From: Ktedonobacter robiniae
GTDB taxonomy: Bacteria > Chloroflexota > Ktedonobacteria > Ktedonobacterales > Ktedonobacteraceae
Assembly: GCF_016587375.1 (NCBI RefSeq)
Contig: NZ_BNJG01000004.1
Coordinates: forward strand, 1 to 64,000
DNA length: 64,000 bases
Reading direction: 5' to 3'
The notes beneath the pieces are model-generated. The model searched no databases and was not told the origin of the DNA. It saw nothing but the letters and a program-made list of their open reading frames with translations. A program made the translations under genes and the position numbers. Position 1 is the stretch's first letter; each line of letters begins with the position of its first letter. This document shows, piece after piece, positions 9,143 through 19,443 of the stretch.

Positions 9143-12100
9143 ATGGAATCAGCAATAGCCATTGTTGGCATGGCTTGTCATTATCCCGATGCAAAATCAC
9201 CACAGGAGTTATGGGAAAATGCACTCTCGCAACGTAAAGCGTTTCGTCGCATCCCTCCTGATAAGTTTCGTCTAGAAGACTATTATCACCCGCAGCATTC
9301 AACGCCAGACAGCACCTACTCAACCCAGGGAGCCTTCCTCACGGGGTATGAATTTGACCGCGTCCGCTTCCGTATCTCAGGCACGGCGTATCGGTCAAGC
9401 GACATGGCGCACTGGCTGGCACTGGATATCGCAACACAAGCCTTAGAAGACGCGGGCTTTGCCCAGGGACACGACCTCCCAACAATATCAACGGGAGTAC
9501 TGGTTGGTAATACACTTACAGGTGAGTTCTCCCGCGCCAATTCTTTACGGTTACGCTGGCCATATGTATCACGCGTGGTATCGGCGGAACTACAGAACGC
9601 TGGCTGGAGCGTTGAGGAGTGCCGGGCATTCCTTCAGCGACTTGAACAGGCCTATAAAGCTCCATTCGCGCCAGTTGGTGAGGAAACGCTAGCTGGTAGT
9701 CTCTCCAATACTATTGCGGGCCGTATCTGCAATTACTTTAATCTGCAAGGTGGTGGATATACGGTTGATGGGGCCTGCGCCTCCTCATTGCTGGCGGTTT
9801 CAAACGCCTGTACAGCGTTGGTCGCCCGCGATATTGATGTCGGTCTGGTAGGAGGAGTTGACATCAGTATTGATCCCTTCGAAATTATTGGTTTCGCCAA
9901 AGCGACGGCCCTTACAGAGAAGGATATGCGAGTCTTTGACGAACATTCTTCAGGTTTTCTGCCTGGTGAAGGGTGTGGCTTCGTGGTCCTGATGCGTTAT
10001 GAGGACGCCATAGCCCAACAACGGCGCATCTATGCCCTCATCCGAGGATGGGGTATCTCATCCGATGGGAGCGGAGGAATTACCAGGCCTGAAACAGAAG
10101 GCCAACAGATTGCCCTTACCAGAGCATACCAGCGCGCAGGCTTCGGCATTGATACCGTCACATACTTCGAATGTCACGGGACAGGAACAAGCGTAGGAGA
10201 TGCAACAGAATTGCAAACGCTCACCGCCGCGCGCAAGCAGGCTGGCAGTTCATCCCAGCGAGCCGTAATTGGTTCTGTCAAGGCCAATATCGGGCACACC
10301 AAGGCGGCAGCGGGCGTAGCGGGACTTATCAAGACGGCCACAGCCCTCGCGATGCAAGTCATCCCCCCCACAAGCGGGACCATCAATCCGCATCGTGAAA
10401 TCACACGCAAGGATGCTGAACTTGCAATCGCACAACGAGGTATGCTCTGGCCCCACGAAGCGCATCTTCGCGCAGGCGTCAGCGCGATGGGGTTTGGTGG
10501 TATTAATGCCCACCTGGTCCTTGAAAGTGCCAGCCCCACTCGTCGTACGGCGCTCACAGCCCGCGAGCAACAATTACTTTCCTCGGCGCAGGATGTGGAA
10601 TTGCTGCTACTCTCGGGACAAGATGCACCAGACCTCCTGTCACAGATAGAGCAATTGCAAACCATAGTCGAGCATATCTCGCTGGCTGAATTGGGTGACC
10701 TCGCCTCTTCTCTTGCCTCGCGTGTACACAAGAACAGCCTACGCGCTGGACTAGTGTGCAAAAATGCAGAGGAACTTGGCTCGCAGTTGCACCGGTTGAA
10801 AGAACTGATAGCACAAGGTCAGACTCAATACCTAGATAGTCAGGCGGGACTTTTCATTGGCACAGGCGAGCGTGCCCCGAGGATTGGCTTTCTCTTCCCA
10901 GGACAGGGGTCGCCAACCTATCTGTCCGGCGGCGCTTTCCGGCGGCGCTTTTCCTCTGCTGAGTATTTCTACCAACAAGCGCGTCTCTCCCCTGAGCAGA
11001 ACGAAAAAAACACAAGAGTTGCTCAACCAGCTATTATCACGCATATCCTGGCTGGCTTGCACCTCCTTGAGGAACTCAACATTTCTGCGGACATCGGCAT
11101 CGGTCACAGCCTGGGAGAACTAGCAGCTCTTTATTGGGCTAGAGTATACGACGCGCCCACGGTAGTCCGCATTGCGACGATGCGAGGTCAGGCCATGGCC
11201 GAGTTGACCCGTCAGACGGGTTCAATGGTCAGCATAGCAGGAACACAAGAGCAGGTACAAACCCTGATCGGTGACGAACCAGTAGCCCTCGCGGGCATCA
11301 ACGCTCCACACCAGACGGTCATTTCAGGAGAAGTGTTTGCAGTAAACAGGGTCGCCGCGCGAGCGCGGGCACAAGGCTTCAAGTGTACACGCTTACCGGT
11401 CTCTCACGCCTTTCACTCTCCACTGGTACAGGAAGCCGCCCAGGCATTGCGCGCCTACCTTGCATCAGAACAGTTTGCGCCACCGCAACGCAACATATTC
11501 TCGACGGTAACCGGGAATCTGCTGACCGAAACTAACGACCTCAAAGACCTCTTGTATCAACAAATCACTCAGCCTGTCCACTTTCTGAAGGCAGTCTTAC
11601 AAGCACAAGAACAGGTTGATCTTTTCGTCGAGGTGGGCCCAGGCAACATTTTGAGCGGCCTCACGGGCGATATCTCCAGCGTTCCGACACTATCCATGGA
11701 TATAGGAAGTTCATCGTTAAGGAGCGTACTCTCCGTTATCGCCGCAGCATACGCCCTTGGGGCACCTGTGCGGCCAGACGTGCTCTTCAAGGAACGCTTT
11801 AACAGACCATTTGATTCCTCCAAGCGACCACAATTTCTCGTCAATCCCTGCGAACAGGAGCCACTCACAGGTATCAGCTTGGGACCGCAGCCAGAGATGA
11901 GCAGGGAGGGAAATGAGCGCCCGGCTGATACGCAACTTGACACCACATCCGCACTAAGCATCGTCCAGCAGTTGATCGCTGCGCGAGCTGAGCTTCCTAA
12001 CGCGTCTATACAGCGCGAAAACCGCCTGCTCAGCGATCTGCACTTAAACTCGATTACCGTTGGACAGATTATCGCTGATGCCTGCCGCCAGATGGGATTA

Positions 12101-14932
12101 GCCCCATCCATTGCGCCCACAGACTATGCCGATGCAACCGTTCAGGAGGTAGCCCAGGCGTTAGAAGAACTACAAAGGACGGGAAGCCTTGCGCCTAAAG
12201 AAGGCGAACAAGAGGTAGCTGGCCTTTATCCCTGGGTATATCCATTTGAAATCAGCGATATTGAGGCCCCTCTACCAACGGGCCACCGGCAGGAAGGGAA
12301 AGGCGACTGGCAACTCTTTACGCCGCCTGGCTATCCCTATACACTGGAACTACAGGAAGCCTTTACCAGGGTAGCAGGTCAAGGAACTGTCGTCTGTTTG
12401 CCAGAAGAAAAAGAAGAAGAATGCCTCTCTCTCTTACTACAAGCAATACACGCTACTCTCCACGGTAGCAACAGCACGCATTTTGTACTGATCCAGCACG
12501 GCAAGGGCGCAGGCAGCGTCGCACGTACTCTCCATCTAGAGCGCCCAGGGATAACGGTGTGCGTCTTAAATATTCCCGCGAACCATCCCCAGACTGCTCA
12601 ATGGGCAGCACAAGAAACAGCTCATGCGCGAGGATATGTGGAAGTGAAGTACAACAGGACAGGGAACCGCAGCATACCAGTGCTTCGCAAACTGATGGTT
12701 CCCCAGGGACAGCGACAAGACCCTCTTTCTCTCTCCCCGCACGATGTCCTCCTGGTCTCTGGAGGCGGCAAGGGTATTGCCGCCGAATGCGCCTTTGCGC
12801 TAGCTCAAGAGACAGGCATCCAGTTGGCACTCATGGGACGCTCGCATCCCGAACAGGATAGCGCATTGGCGGACAATCTTCGGCGCATGAGAGATGCGGG
12901 CATTCGGTATCGCTATCAAGCAGTAGACGTCTGTGACGCGAGCTCTGTTCAGAAAGCAGTTCAGCAATTTGAGATACAACTGGGTCGAATCACAGGGATA
13001 TTGCACGGAGCTGGAGCAAATACGCCAGCACTCTTGAGCGTACTTGATGAGGCAGCCTTCAAACAGACTCTGGCCCCCAAGATAGCCGGACTTCAAAATA
13101 TCCTGAAAGCAGTAACAACAACACAACTACGCCTTGTTGTTACCTTTGGTTCAGTGATTGCTCGAACCGGGATGCGCGGAGAAGCCGACTACGCACTGGC
13201 AAATGAATGGTTGGGTCAGCTGACCGAAGCATTCCAACAAGCCCATCCTGCCTGCCACTGTCTCTGCATTGAATGGTCCGTATGGTCTGGGGTAGGTATG
13301 GGTGAAAGACTGGGGCGAGTCGACGCATTGAAACGCGAAGGCATTACTCCCATCACACCTGACAAAGGTATCCAACTGTTCCGCCAGCTCCTCGACTATC
13401 GAGGCCAAAGTTCCCGTATCGTTGTCAGTGGACGCTTCGGAAACGCGCCAACACTCTCTATGGAAAAGCCATCCCTCCCCTTCCTACGCTTCCTTGAAGA
13501 GATAAAAATGTACTATCCAGGTATAGAGCTTATCGCGCAGGCCGAGCTTTCCACAAGCACCGATTTGTATCTCGATGACCATCAAGTCCAGGGTGAACGC
13601 CTTCTGCCAGCCGTAGTCGGTTTGGAAGCCATGGCACAGGCCGCGCAGGCAGTCACAGGAGAAACATGCTTACCCATCTTTGAGCACATACAATTCATCA
13701 AACCCCTGGTCATTCCAGCAAAAAGCTCCTCCACCTTACGCATCATTGCCCTGGTACATGCTTCTGGCAAAGTAGAGCTTGCCATACGAAGCAAGGAGAC
13801 GGCATTCCAGCTCGACCACTTTAAAGCCTGGTGCACGTTTTCGGAAAACCCGGAGGTGGCGCTCTCGCCACTCTCCCAACTGGAACAGGTACGTCAGACC
13901 GATCAGGTCGCGATACCGCTTGATCCACATAAAGACCTTTATGGAAGTATCCTCTTCCATCGTGGACGCTTCACGCGCTTAAAAGGCTATCGCCACCTGT
14001 GTGCCACTGAGTGTATTGCGGATATTCATGCCGAGCCAATAGGAGAGTGGTTTGCTCGCTATCTCCCAACACAACTGGTGTTAGGCGATGCCGCCCTACA
14101 TGACACCGTTATTCACGCCATACAAGCCTGTATCCCACAAGCAACGCTACTCCCAACCGCCATAGAGGCGCTGCGTCTTCGCTCACTGGACGCATCCAGG
14201 ACTCACACCTACCAAACCATTGCCAGGGAGCGCTCTCGTCAGGAAACCCACTTCATCTATGACATCGAAGTACAGGATGAAACAGGGGAGATCTATGAAC
14301 AATGGATCGGGCTACACCTACAGCAGGTACAAGCGACTGTCTCACCGGAGCAGTGGGCAGTCACACTCTTTGGGCCCTATCTCGAGCGGCGCGTCGGCGA
14401 ACTGATACCAGGAGTAAGCATCCGAGTCACGCTCCAAGATGATACATCGCTTCAAGAGAGCGAACGTAGTCGGCAGGCACTCTTCAGCATCATCGGAGCG
14501 TCTGCTCGCGCTCTGCACAAACGCCCTGACGGCAAGCTATTACTAGCCGATCAAGTTGTCTCTACCGCACACGCTGGCAACTTTACGCTCGCGGTGTCGG
14601 GATCCGTCCCACTTAGCTGTGATCTCGTGCGAAAAGAGGAAAAGACGGCAGAATGCTGGCAGGACCTGTTAGGGATGGAACGCTATCATCTAGCACTGCT
14701 ACTCGCGAAAGAGGGGCACGACGATCTGAACACGGCGGCGACACATGTCTGGGCTGCAGGCGAATGTCTGAAGAAGATAGGGGCATTGCCCGATGCCCCT
14801 CTGGTGCTCACCACCTGCCATGAAGACGGATGGCAACAGCTGGCAAGCGGTCCCTTTCTCATTGTCACCTATGCCACCAGGCCTGGTGGCGAGCAACAAC
14901 CCATAATCTTTGCTTTCGGCATCGAAAGGTGA
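9143..14932 (+). CDS. pksE: enediyne iterative type I polyketide synthase PKSE
   Basis: The 1929-residue enzyme has the single-protein order unique to enediyne PKSs: KS, AT, ACP, KR, DH, PPTase. The KS (1-460) has active-site C212 in DGACASS, H345 in HGTGTS and H385 in NIGHTKAA. The AT (about 560-850) has S656 in GHSLGE. The ACP Ser is S970 in LHLNSI. The KR has an SGGGKGI nucleotide loop and Y1350 in ADYALAN. The DH has H1480 in DDHQVQGERLLP. The C-terminal ~200 residues are the built-in phosphopantetheinyl transferase (VSTAHAGN, D1827, WAAGECLKK). It should build a linear polyene from malonyl-CoA. Length matches the family (about 1,900-2,000). All catalytic residues look intact and the frame is unbroken. 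Confidence 0.96.
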   Translation: MESAIAIVGMACHYPDAKSPQELWENALSQRKAFRRIPPDKFRLEDYYHPQHSTPDSTYSTQGAFLTGYEFDRVRFRISGTAYRSSDMAHWLALDIATQALEDAGFAQGHDLPTISTGVLVGNTLTGEFSRANSLRLRWPYVSRVVSAELQNAGWSVEECRAFLQRLEQAYKAPFAPVGEETLAGSLSNTIAGRICNYFNLQGGGYTVDGACASSLLAVSNACTALVARDIDVGLVGGVDISIDPFEIIGFAKATALTEKDMRVFDEHSSGFLPGEGCGFVVLMRYEDAIAQQRRIYALIRGWGISSDGSGGITRPETEGQQIALTRAYQRAGFGIDTVTYFECHGTGTSVGDATELQTLTAARKQAGSSSQRAVIGSVKANIGHTKAAAGVAGLIKTATALAMQVIPPTSGTINPHREITRKDAELAIAQRGMLWPHEAHLRAGVSAMGFGGINAHLVLESASPTRRTALTAREQQLLSSAQDVELLLLSGQDAPDLLSQIEQLQTIVEHISLAELGDLASSLASRVHKNSLRAGLVCKNAEELGSQLHRLKELIAQGQTQYLDSQAGLFIGTGERAPRIGFLFPGQGSPTYLSGGAFRRRFSSAEYFYQQARLSPEQNEKNTRVAQPAIITHILAGLHLLEELNISADIGIGHSLGELAALYWARVYDAPTVVRIATMRGQAMAELTRQTGSMVSIAGTQEQVQTLIGDEPVALAGINAPHQTVISGEVFAVNRVAARARAQGFKCTRLPVSHAFHSPLVQEAAQALRAYLASEQFAPPQRNIFSTVTGNLLTETNDLKDLLYQQITQPVHFLKAVLQAQEQVDLFVEVGPGNILSGLTGDISSVPTLSMDIGSSSLRSVLSVIAAAYALGAPVRPDVLFKERFNRPFDSSKRPQFLVNPCEQEPLTGISLGPQPEMSREGNERPADTQLDTTSALSIVQQLIAARAELPNASIQRENRLLSDLHLNSITVGQIIADACRQMGLAPSIAPTDYADATVQEVAQALEELQRTGSLAPKEGEQEVAGLYPWVYPFEISDIEAPLPTGHRQEGKGDWQLFTPPGYPYTLELQEAFTRVAGQGTVVCLPEEKEEECLSLLLQAIHATLHGSNSTHFVLIQHGKGAGSVARTLHLERPGITVCVLNIPANHPQTAQWAAQETAHARGYVEVKYNRTGNRSIPVLRKLMVPQGQRQDPLSLSPHDVLLVSGGGKGIAAECAFALAQETGIQLALMGRSHPEQDSALADNLRRMRDAGIRYRYQAVDVCDASSVQKAVQQFEIQLGRITGILHGAGANTPALLSVLDEAAFKQTLAPKIAGLQNILKAVTTTQLRLVVTFGSVIARTGMRGEADYALANEWLGQLTEAFQQAHPACHCLCIEWSVWSGVGMGERLGRVDALKREGITPITPDKGIQLFRQLLDYRGQSSRIVVSGRFGNAPTLSMEKPSLPFLRFLEEIKMYYPGIELIAQAELSTSTDLYLDDHQVQGERLLPAVVGLEAMAQAAQAVTGETCLPIFEHIQFIKPLVIPAKSSSTLRIIALVHASGKVELAIRSKETAFQLDHFKAWCTFSENPEVALSPLSQLEQVRQTDQVAIPLDPHKDLYGSILFHRGRFTRLKGYRHLCATECIADIHAEPIGEWFARYLPTQLVLGDAALHDTVIHAIQACIPQATLLPTAIEALRLRSLDASRTHTYQTIARERSRQETHFIYDIEVQDETGEIYEQWIGLHLQQVQATVSPEQWAVTLFGPYLERRVGELIPGVSIRVTLQDDTSLQESERSRQALFSIIGASARALHKRPDGKLLLADQVVSTAHAGNFTLAVSGSVPLSCDLVRKEEKTAECWQDLLGMERYHLALLLAKEGHDDLNTAATHVWAAGECLKKIGALPDAPLVLTTCHEDGWQQLASGPFLIVTYATRPGGEQQPIIFAFGIER

Positions 14933-15013
14933 TGAAACTGGAACAGGCCGTCTGCACCTCCCGCTTTAATACGCTGAAAGCACCATGAAGGAATAGAGGG
15001 ATAGAACAACATC

Positions 15014-15436
15014 ATGCGAACCTATGAGTACCATCACGTGATCGGTTTCGAGGAAACCAACCTCGTCGGCAATGTGTACTATGTGAATCATTTGCGCTGG
15101 CAAGGGCGCTGCCGCGAAATGTTTCTGCACGATCTGGCACCCGATGTCCTTCAGGCCCTTGAGAACGGCCTGGCACTGGTAACGATACGTTGTTCCTGCG
15201 AATACCTCTCTGAATTGTTTGCCTTCGACCATATTATCGTCCGCATGAGCCTCGGCGCTTTAACGCAGAGCCGTATCACACTCCAGTTTGAATACTGGCG
15301 CGTGAAAGGGCAGCAAGAAACGCTGGCAGCGCGCGGCGAACAGCAGGTAGCCTGTATGCAGCGAGAAGGAGAACAGATGAGAGCGGTGCCCGTTCCCCCA
15401 TCATTGCGCGAAGCCCTGCGCCAGTATGAAGCCTAG
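15014..15436 (+). CDS. tebC: enediyne hotdog thioesterase (SgcE10/CalE7/DynE7 type)
   Basis: The 140-residue product is a 4-hydroxybenzoyl-CoA-thioesterase-like hotdog protein. Its N-terminal block FEETNLVGNVYYVNHLRWQG and CREMFLHD is nearly the signature of enediyne thioesterases, which release the polyene from PKSE. As in that subfamily the usual catalytic Asp/Glu of hotdog enzymes is replaced within this block. It follows pksE by 81 nt on the same strand, completing the minimal PKSE plus TE pair. Confidence 0.94.
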   Translation: MRTYEYHHVIGFEETNLVGNVYYVNHLRWQGRCREMFLHDLAPDVLQALENGLALVTIRCSCEYLSELFAFDHIIVRMSLGALTQSRITLQFEYWRVKGQQETLAARGEQQVACMQREGEQMRAVPVPPSLREALRQYEA

Positions 15437-15564
15437 TGCGAGAGAGGCCCGGCATCATAAGGTGCCGGGTCGGCATGCACCATAGGCAATACCAGCCATC
15501 TTACAAAACAAAACTACCATGCCCATACATAGGTAATATCAGCATTATCAGGAAAGGTAGGACG

Positions 15565-17358
15565 ATGGAACAGAAACCACTCACACGACGTCAAATACTA
15601 ACGCGCACTGCACAGGCAGGCATCGGCGTTGGCACGCTGGGTGCCCTCTGGATCGCCAATAAAACGGGTTGGCCAGGGCAAATTCTCAGTGCCCAGGCAG
15701 AGCACCAAAAGACGAACCCCTCTTTTCACTTGCAAGAAATATCTCAAAAAGCTGGTATGGGGGTCACACACCAGAAGGTAGTATTGGATCACAAGCTAGA
15801 CAATATTATGCCCTGGATGGCCTCAGTAGGCGCGGCGGTAGCGGCCGCAGATTATAACAACGATGGCCTGATCGATATCTTCGTTTCCTCATCTGGACGC
15901 AACACCCCTTGCCACCTCTTCCGCAACAATGGCGACGGCACCTTTACTGACGTTGCAAAGCAGGCGGGTGTCGCGCATCTTAATGACCAGGGCGGCGTCA
16001 TGGATGCGGTATGGGGAGACTTTGATAATGACGGTTGGGCTGATCTCTACATCGTGCGCTGGAGTGCCCCCAACCTCCTCTTCCACAACAATGGTGACGG
16101 CACCTTTACCAATGTGACAACCCAATCAGGAACCGGTGATCCTGGGAATGGCAATGCCGCCATCTGGTTTGACTACAACAATGATGGCTTGTTAGATCTC
16201 TATGTGGGGAATTACTTTCCCTATGTTGATCTCTGGAACCTGAACACGACCCGCATTATGCACAATGACTTTGAGCAAGCCCGCAACGGGGGAGCCAATG
16301 TCCTCTATCACAACAATGGTGACGGCACCTTTACCAATGTCGCCAGAGAGCTTGGCGTTGATGATACCGGCTGGACATTAGACGTCGGAGCATGCGACCT
16401 CTTCAATACTGGACAAATGGATCTCTACCTTGCGAATGATTTTGGGCAGGATATCATTTTCAAAAACAACGGCAATGGAACCTTCACCAATGTCACCAAA
16501 AAAGCGCTTCCAGTTGATACACGCAAAGGTATGAGTGTTGATTTCGCAGATCTGGATGGGGATGGCTACCCCGATATCTATGTCGCTAATATTTCAAAGG
16601 AAGGCTACCTCGTCGAGGGAAACTTCCTCTGGAAGAACAATCGCGATGGCACCTTTACCGACGTCGCCCCGCCTCTTGGCGTAGACCATGCTGGCTGGAG
16701 TTGGGGAGCCAAGTTCGTCGACCTGGATAACGATGGGGAAATGGAGATTGTGGTCTTAAATGGCTTCGTCTCAGCGGGCAAGGGCGATTACTGGTACTAT
16801 CTGGGAACAATGGCCACGACTCCCGGCATTCTGGTTGAAGATGCCAGAAACTGGCCGCCCATCGGTGATCGTAGCATTTCTGGCTATGAGCGTTCGCGCC
16901 TCTATGCCAAACAAGGCAATGGGTACCAGGATATCGCGGAAGAGGCTGGTTTAACCGATCTGTATGACGGCCGAGGCCTCTGCATCGCCGATTTTGACAA
17001 TGATGGCTTGCCAGAGCTCTTTATCGCCAGCCAGGGCGCCCCCTTCCAGCTCTATAAGAATTCTCCTCAGATGCGCAATCATTGGATAGGCTTCCAGCTC
17101 CGCGGGACGGGACGTTCGAATCGTGATGCCATCGGGGCACGCGTGACCATTACCGCCAATCAGCAGCGCCATGTGAAATGGGTCGATCCGGGGAGTGGAT
17201 TTGCGTCTCAATCAGACCGACGCATCATTTTCGGTCTCGGTCAACGAGCAACCGTGGAAAGCGTAGAGATTCGCTGGCCTGATGGCCACATTGAACATAT
17301 GCACAACCCTCCTATCAACCGTTACCACATTGTAAAAGAAGGAGACCTCAACGCATGA
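15565..17358 (+). CDS. unbV: FG-GAP/ASPIC repeat protein UnbV, secreted by Tat
   Basis: This 597-residue protein starts with a twin-arginine signal (TRRQILTRTAQAGIGVG). Seven calcium-binding FG-GAP type units follow (DYNNDGLIDIFV, DFDNDGWADLYI, DYNNDGLLDLYV, DLFNTGQMDLYL, DLDGDGYPDIYV, DLDNDGEMEIVV, DFDNDGLPELFI). The C-terminal ASPIC/UnbV domain includes RDAIGARVTI and VESVEIRWPDG. The fold is a beta-propeller like CRTAC1; UnbV is a fixed member of enediyne cassettes with unknown activity. The ATG at 15565 is preceded by AGGAAAGGTAGG; a longer frame to 15436 is untranslated leader. Its end overlaps the next gene by ATGA. Confidence 0.93.
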   Translation: MEQKPLTRRQILTRTAQAGIGVGTLGALWIANKTGWPGQILSAQAEHQKTNPSFHLQEISQKAGMGVTHQKVVLDHKLDNIMPWMASVGAAVAAADYNNDGLIDIFVSSSGRNTPCHLFRNNGDGTFTDVAKQAGVAHLNDQGGVMDAVWGDFDNDGWADLYIVRWSAPNLLFHNNGDGTFTNVTTQSGTGDPGNGNAAIWFDYNNDGLLDLYVGNYFPYVDLWNLNTTRIMHNDFEQARNGGANVLYHNNGDGTFTNVARELGVDDTGWTLDVGACDLFNTGQMDLYLANDFGQDIIFKNNGNGTFTNVTKKALPVDTRKGMSVDFADLDGDGYPDIYVANISKEGYLVEGNFLWKNNRDGTFTDVAPPLGVDHAGWSWGAKFVDLDNDGEMEIVVLNGFVSAGKGDYWYYLGTMATTPGILVEDARNWPPIGDRSISGYERSRLYAKQGNGYQDIAEEAGLTDLYDGRGLCIADFDNDGLPELFIASQGAPFQLYKNSPQMRNHWIGFQLRGTGRSNRDAIGARVTITANQQRHVKWVDPGSGFASQSDRRIIFGLGQRATVESVEIRWPDGHIEHMHNPPINRYHIVKEGDLNA

Positions 17359-18377
17359 GCGCCTATGCATCATCCACCACGGAGAAAAACGCGGTACAGA
17401 AACCACAGAGAGCAACCTTCTGGCACACCAAAAAGTTTCGTTTGCTAGTGGCAGCCATTCTCCTCGTACTCGTCCTACTGGGTGGAGGAATGTACTGGTT
17501 ACTGACCCCACGCATCAAACCACTCGCGCTCCCCCACGTTCCTGCCCATCTCACATGGGCAGACATAGGACTCGAACACTGGCAGGATTACCAGCAACCG
17601 CTACCAGAGCATCCCCTAGATAACACAGCCTTGCCAGCCAAACCGCAGGTAAACAAGAACCTGGCTCTTCTCCAAGATGCCGCAGGACAAGCCCTGATAC
17701 AACAGGGGCAGAATAATCTCGGCGTCGAATATATGAAGGCGGCGGTGCTAGCAGTCCCCGATAACCTGCGCTATGCCAACGATTTACGATTGGCATGGCG
17801 GGACCATCAGCAATACAAGGAGGAAGAGGCGTTTTTTTCAGCACTTAATCAGAAGTACCCAACAATAAACACACAGATTGCGCTTGCGCTCTCCTACGTC
17901 GATGAGATGCGCTCATGCCCAAACCCGCCAGATGGACTCGTGTGCCAGGCTCAATTTTCCTCTCGCTCAATCAGTGAACTCAGCGAGATCCTCACCAATC
18001 ATCCCTACAACATCGTTGCCCGTTATGCACGTGGGCTCAATCATCTCTACTGGCCTACCCTCATGGGACACCTTTCACAGTCTCAAGAAGATTTACAATT
18101 TTCCGTCGTCCTGACACAGATACAAGGTGCAATTGGTCCTTCCTTTCTTCCCCAGGCGTACACCGCACTAGGAGATGTTTTCGCGAAAGGCGGAAAAGTC
18201 GATGTTGCTCAAAACGTATGGGAGAACGGTCTCAAAGTTGCTCCCAGCAGCACAATGTTACAACAGCGACTCGCCATTGCAAAAGAAAGCCTTGTTTCAG
18301 AGGAAGAAAATCATCTGCGTGGTTTAGGAGTGTATGTCGATACTGATGTCGCCATTTTCTGGCAGAAAGGACGCTAA
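17355..18377 (+). CDS. TPR-type protein of the enediyne cassette, one membrane anchor
   Basis: The 340-residue product has one N-terminal membrane segment (about residues 34-53, FRLLVAAILLVLVLLGGGMYWLL) and a long helical extracytoplasmic part with tetratricopeptide-like pairs (LLQDAAGQALIQQGQNNLGV; AYTALGDVFAKGGKVDVAQN). It starts inside the stop of unbV (ATGA), so the two are translationally coupled and probably form a complex at the outer face of the membrane. The function in enediyne making is unknown. Confidence 0.8.
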   Translation: MSAYASSTTEKNAVQKPQRATFWHTKKFRLLVAAILLVLVLLGGGMYWLLTPRIKPLALPHVPAHLTWADIGLEHWQDYQQPLPEHPLDNTALPAKPQVNKNLALLQDAAGQALIQQGQNNLGVEYMKAAVLAVPDNLRYANDLRLAWRDHQQYKEEEAFFSALNQKYPTINTQIALALSYVDEMRSCPNPPDGLVCQAQFSSRSISELSEILTNHPYNIVARYARGLNHLYWPTLMGHLSQSQEDLQFSVVLTQIQGAIGPSFLPQAYTALGDVFAKGGKVDVAQNVWENGLKVAPSSTMLQQRLAIAKESLVSEEENHLRGLGVYVDTDVAIFWQKGR

Positions 18378-18382
18378 AGACA

Positions 18383-19285
18383 ATGGAATGGTCAGTGTAT
18401 GGTACGAAAATAATCGCGCCAAAGATCAGTGATCCTCGCCTGTTTATGATCTTGGTGCTCATCACCTACACGATTATCGGCCATGTTATCCTCGCCTTTG
18501 ACCGAAATATAGGCCAAATACTCGCTTCGGTACTGGTAGCGTGTGTCTTAGATGTAGGGCAAAACTACCTCAAAACACGCTCTATTATTCTCCCCGTCAG
18601 CGGCGTCATTACAGGTATGGGACTGGGGATTCTTATCTCTTCTACCATGTTATGGCCTTTCATCGTCGCCCCAATACTCGCTATTGCCTCCAAAGGCTTG
18701 ATTCAGGTCAAAGGGCATCACATCTTCAACCCTTCAAATTTTGGCCTGACAGCCTTACTCATCTTAGCTCCCACCACAGTGAGCACCCTTGCCTCCCAGT
18801 GGAGTGGCTCACTGGTCGTCTTCATTGTGGTACTGGCCCTGGGCAGTTTTACCTCATTTCGGGCTGCGCGCTGGGATCTCTCCCTTACGTTTCTTCTCGG
18901 CTTCTGCGTCATGGGCCTCCTCGATCTACTCATCAGGCAAAGCAGTTTCGCTATTGTCTACGGGCCCCTCCTGGGATCAGCATTTCAACTTTTCGTTTTG
19001 AGCATGATTACCGACCCTAAGACGACACCGGCCACACGACGTATGCGCATTGTCTTTGGGCTTACATTGGCAGTCCTTGATCGAATCCTGCGCTTAATGG
19101 ACAATCAAAACTCTGTTTTTATCGCGCTCTTGATTGTTGCAGCTTGTGTACCACTGTGCCAAACGCTTGAGTATTTCATCAAGCAGAGTTGGACCAGCAG
19201 GGTAGCAGTACCAGAGGTAGAGGTAGTGCCAACACAAGAGAGAGGATTGAACACAGCTCTTACGCAAAAACAGGAAGCAAATTAG
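18383..19285 (+). CDS. unbU: integral membrane protein UnbU, RnfD/NqrB-like
   Basis: The 300-residue product is highly hydrophobic, with about eight membrane segments, and resembles the RnfD/NqrB membrane subunits as UnbU proteins do (for example HHIFNPSNFGLTALLIL near residue 113 and MITDPKTTPATR near 213). In enediyne cassettes UnbU always accompanies UnbV; a membrane-bound redox role is inferred from the Rnf likeness only. It follows the TPR gene by 5 nt. It closes the tight plus-strand run that starts at unbL. Confidence 0.9.
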   Translation: MEWSVYGTKIIAPKISDPRLFMILVLITYTIIGHVILAFDRNIGQILASVLVACVLDVGQNYLKTRSIILPVSGVITGMGLGILISSTMLWPFIVAPILAIASKGLIQVKGHHIFNPSNFGLTALLILAPTTVSTLASQWSGSLVVFIVVLALGSFTSFRAARWDLSLTFLLGFCVMGLLDLLIRQSSFAIVYGPLLGSAFQLFVLSMITDPKTTPATRRMRIVFGLTLAVLDRILRLMDNQNSVFIALLIVAACVPLCQTLEYFIKQSWTSRVAVPEVEVVPTQERGLNTALTQKQEAN

Positions 19286-19443
19286 CAAGGCATTGCGAAG
19301 GTCTTATTCCGAAACCCAACTCACTGACGTGATTAGCGCTTCGCGCTCAGGGTGTTCGGAGAAGAAATAAGAGAATAAGAAAGGCAAACACACCTTTTCC
19401 TTAAAAAAATGACTGCACCCTCTCTTTCAGAAAGGCAGATCTC

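Noticed and set aside
15880..16700. Repeated DNA units (AACAATGGTGACGGCACCTTTACC-like) that could suggest tandem repeats or a CRISPR array
   Set aside because: They encode the NNGDGTFT segments of the FG-GAP repeats in UnbV; spacing is irregular and in frame.
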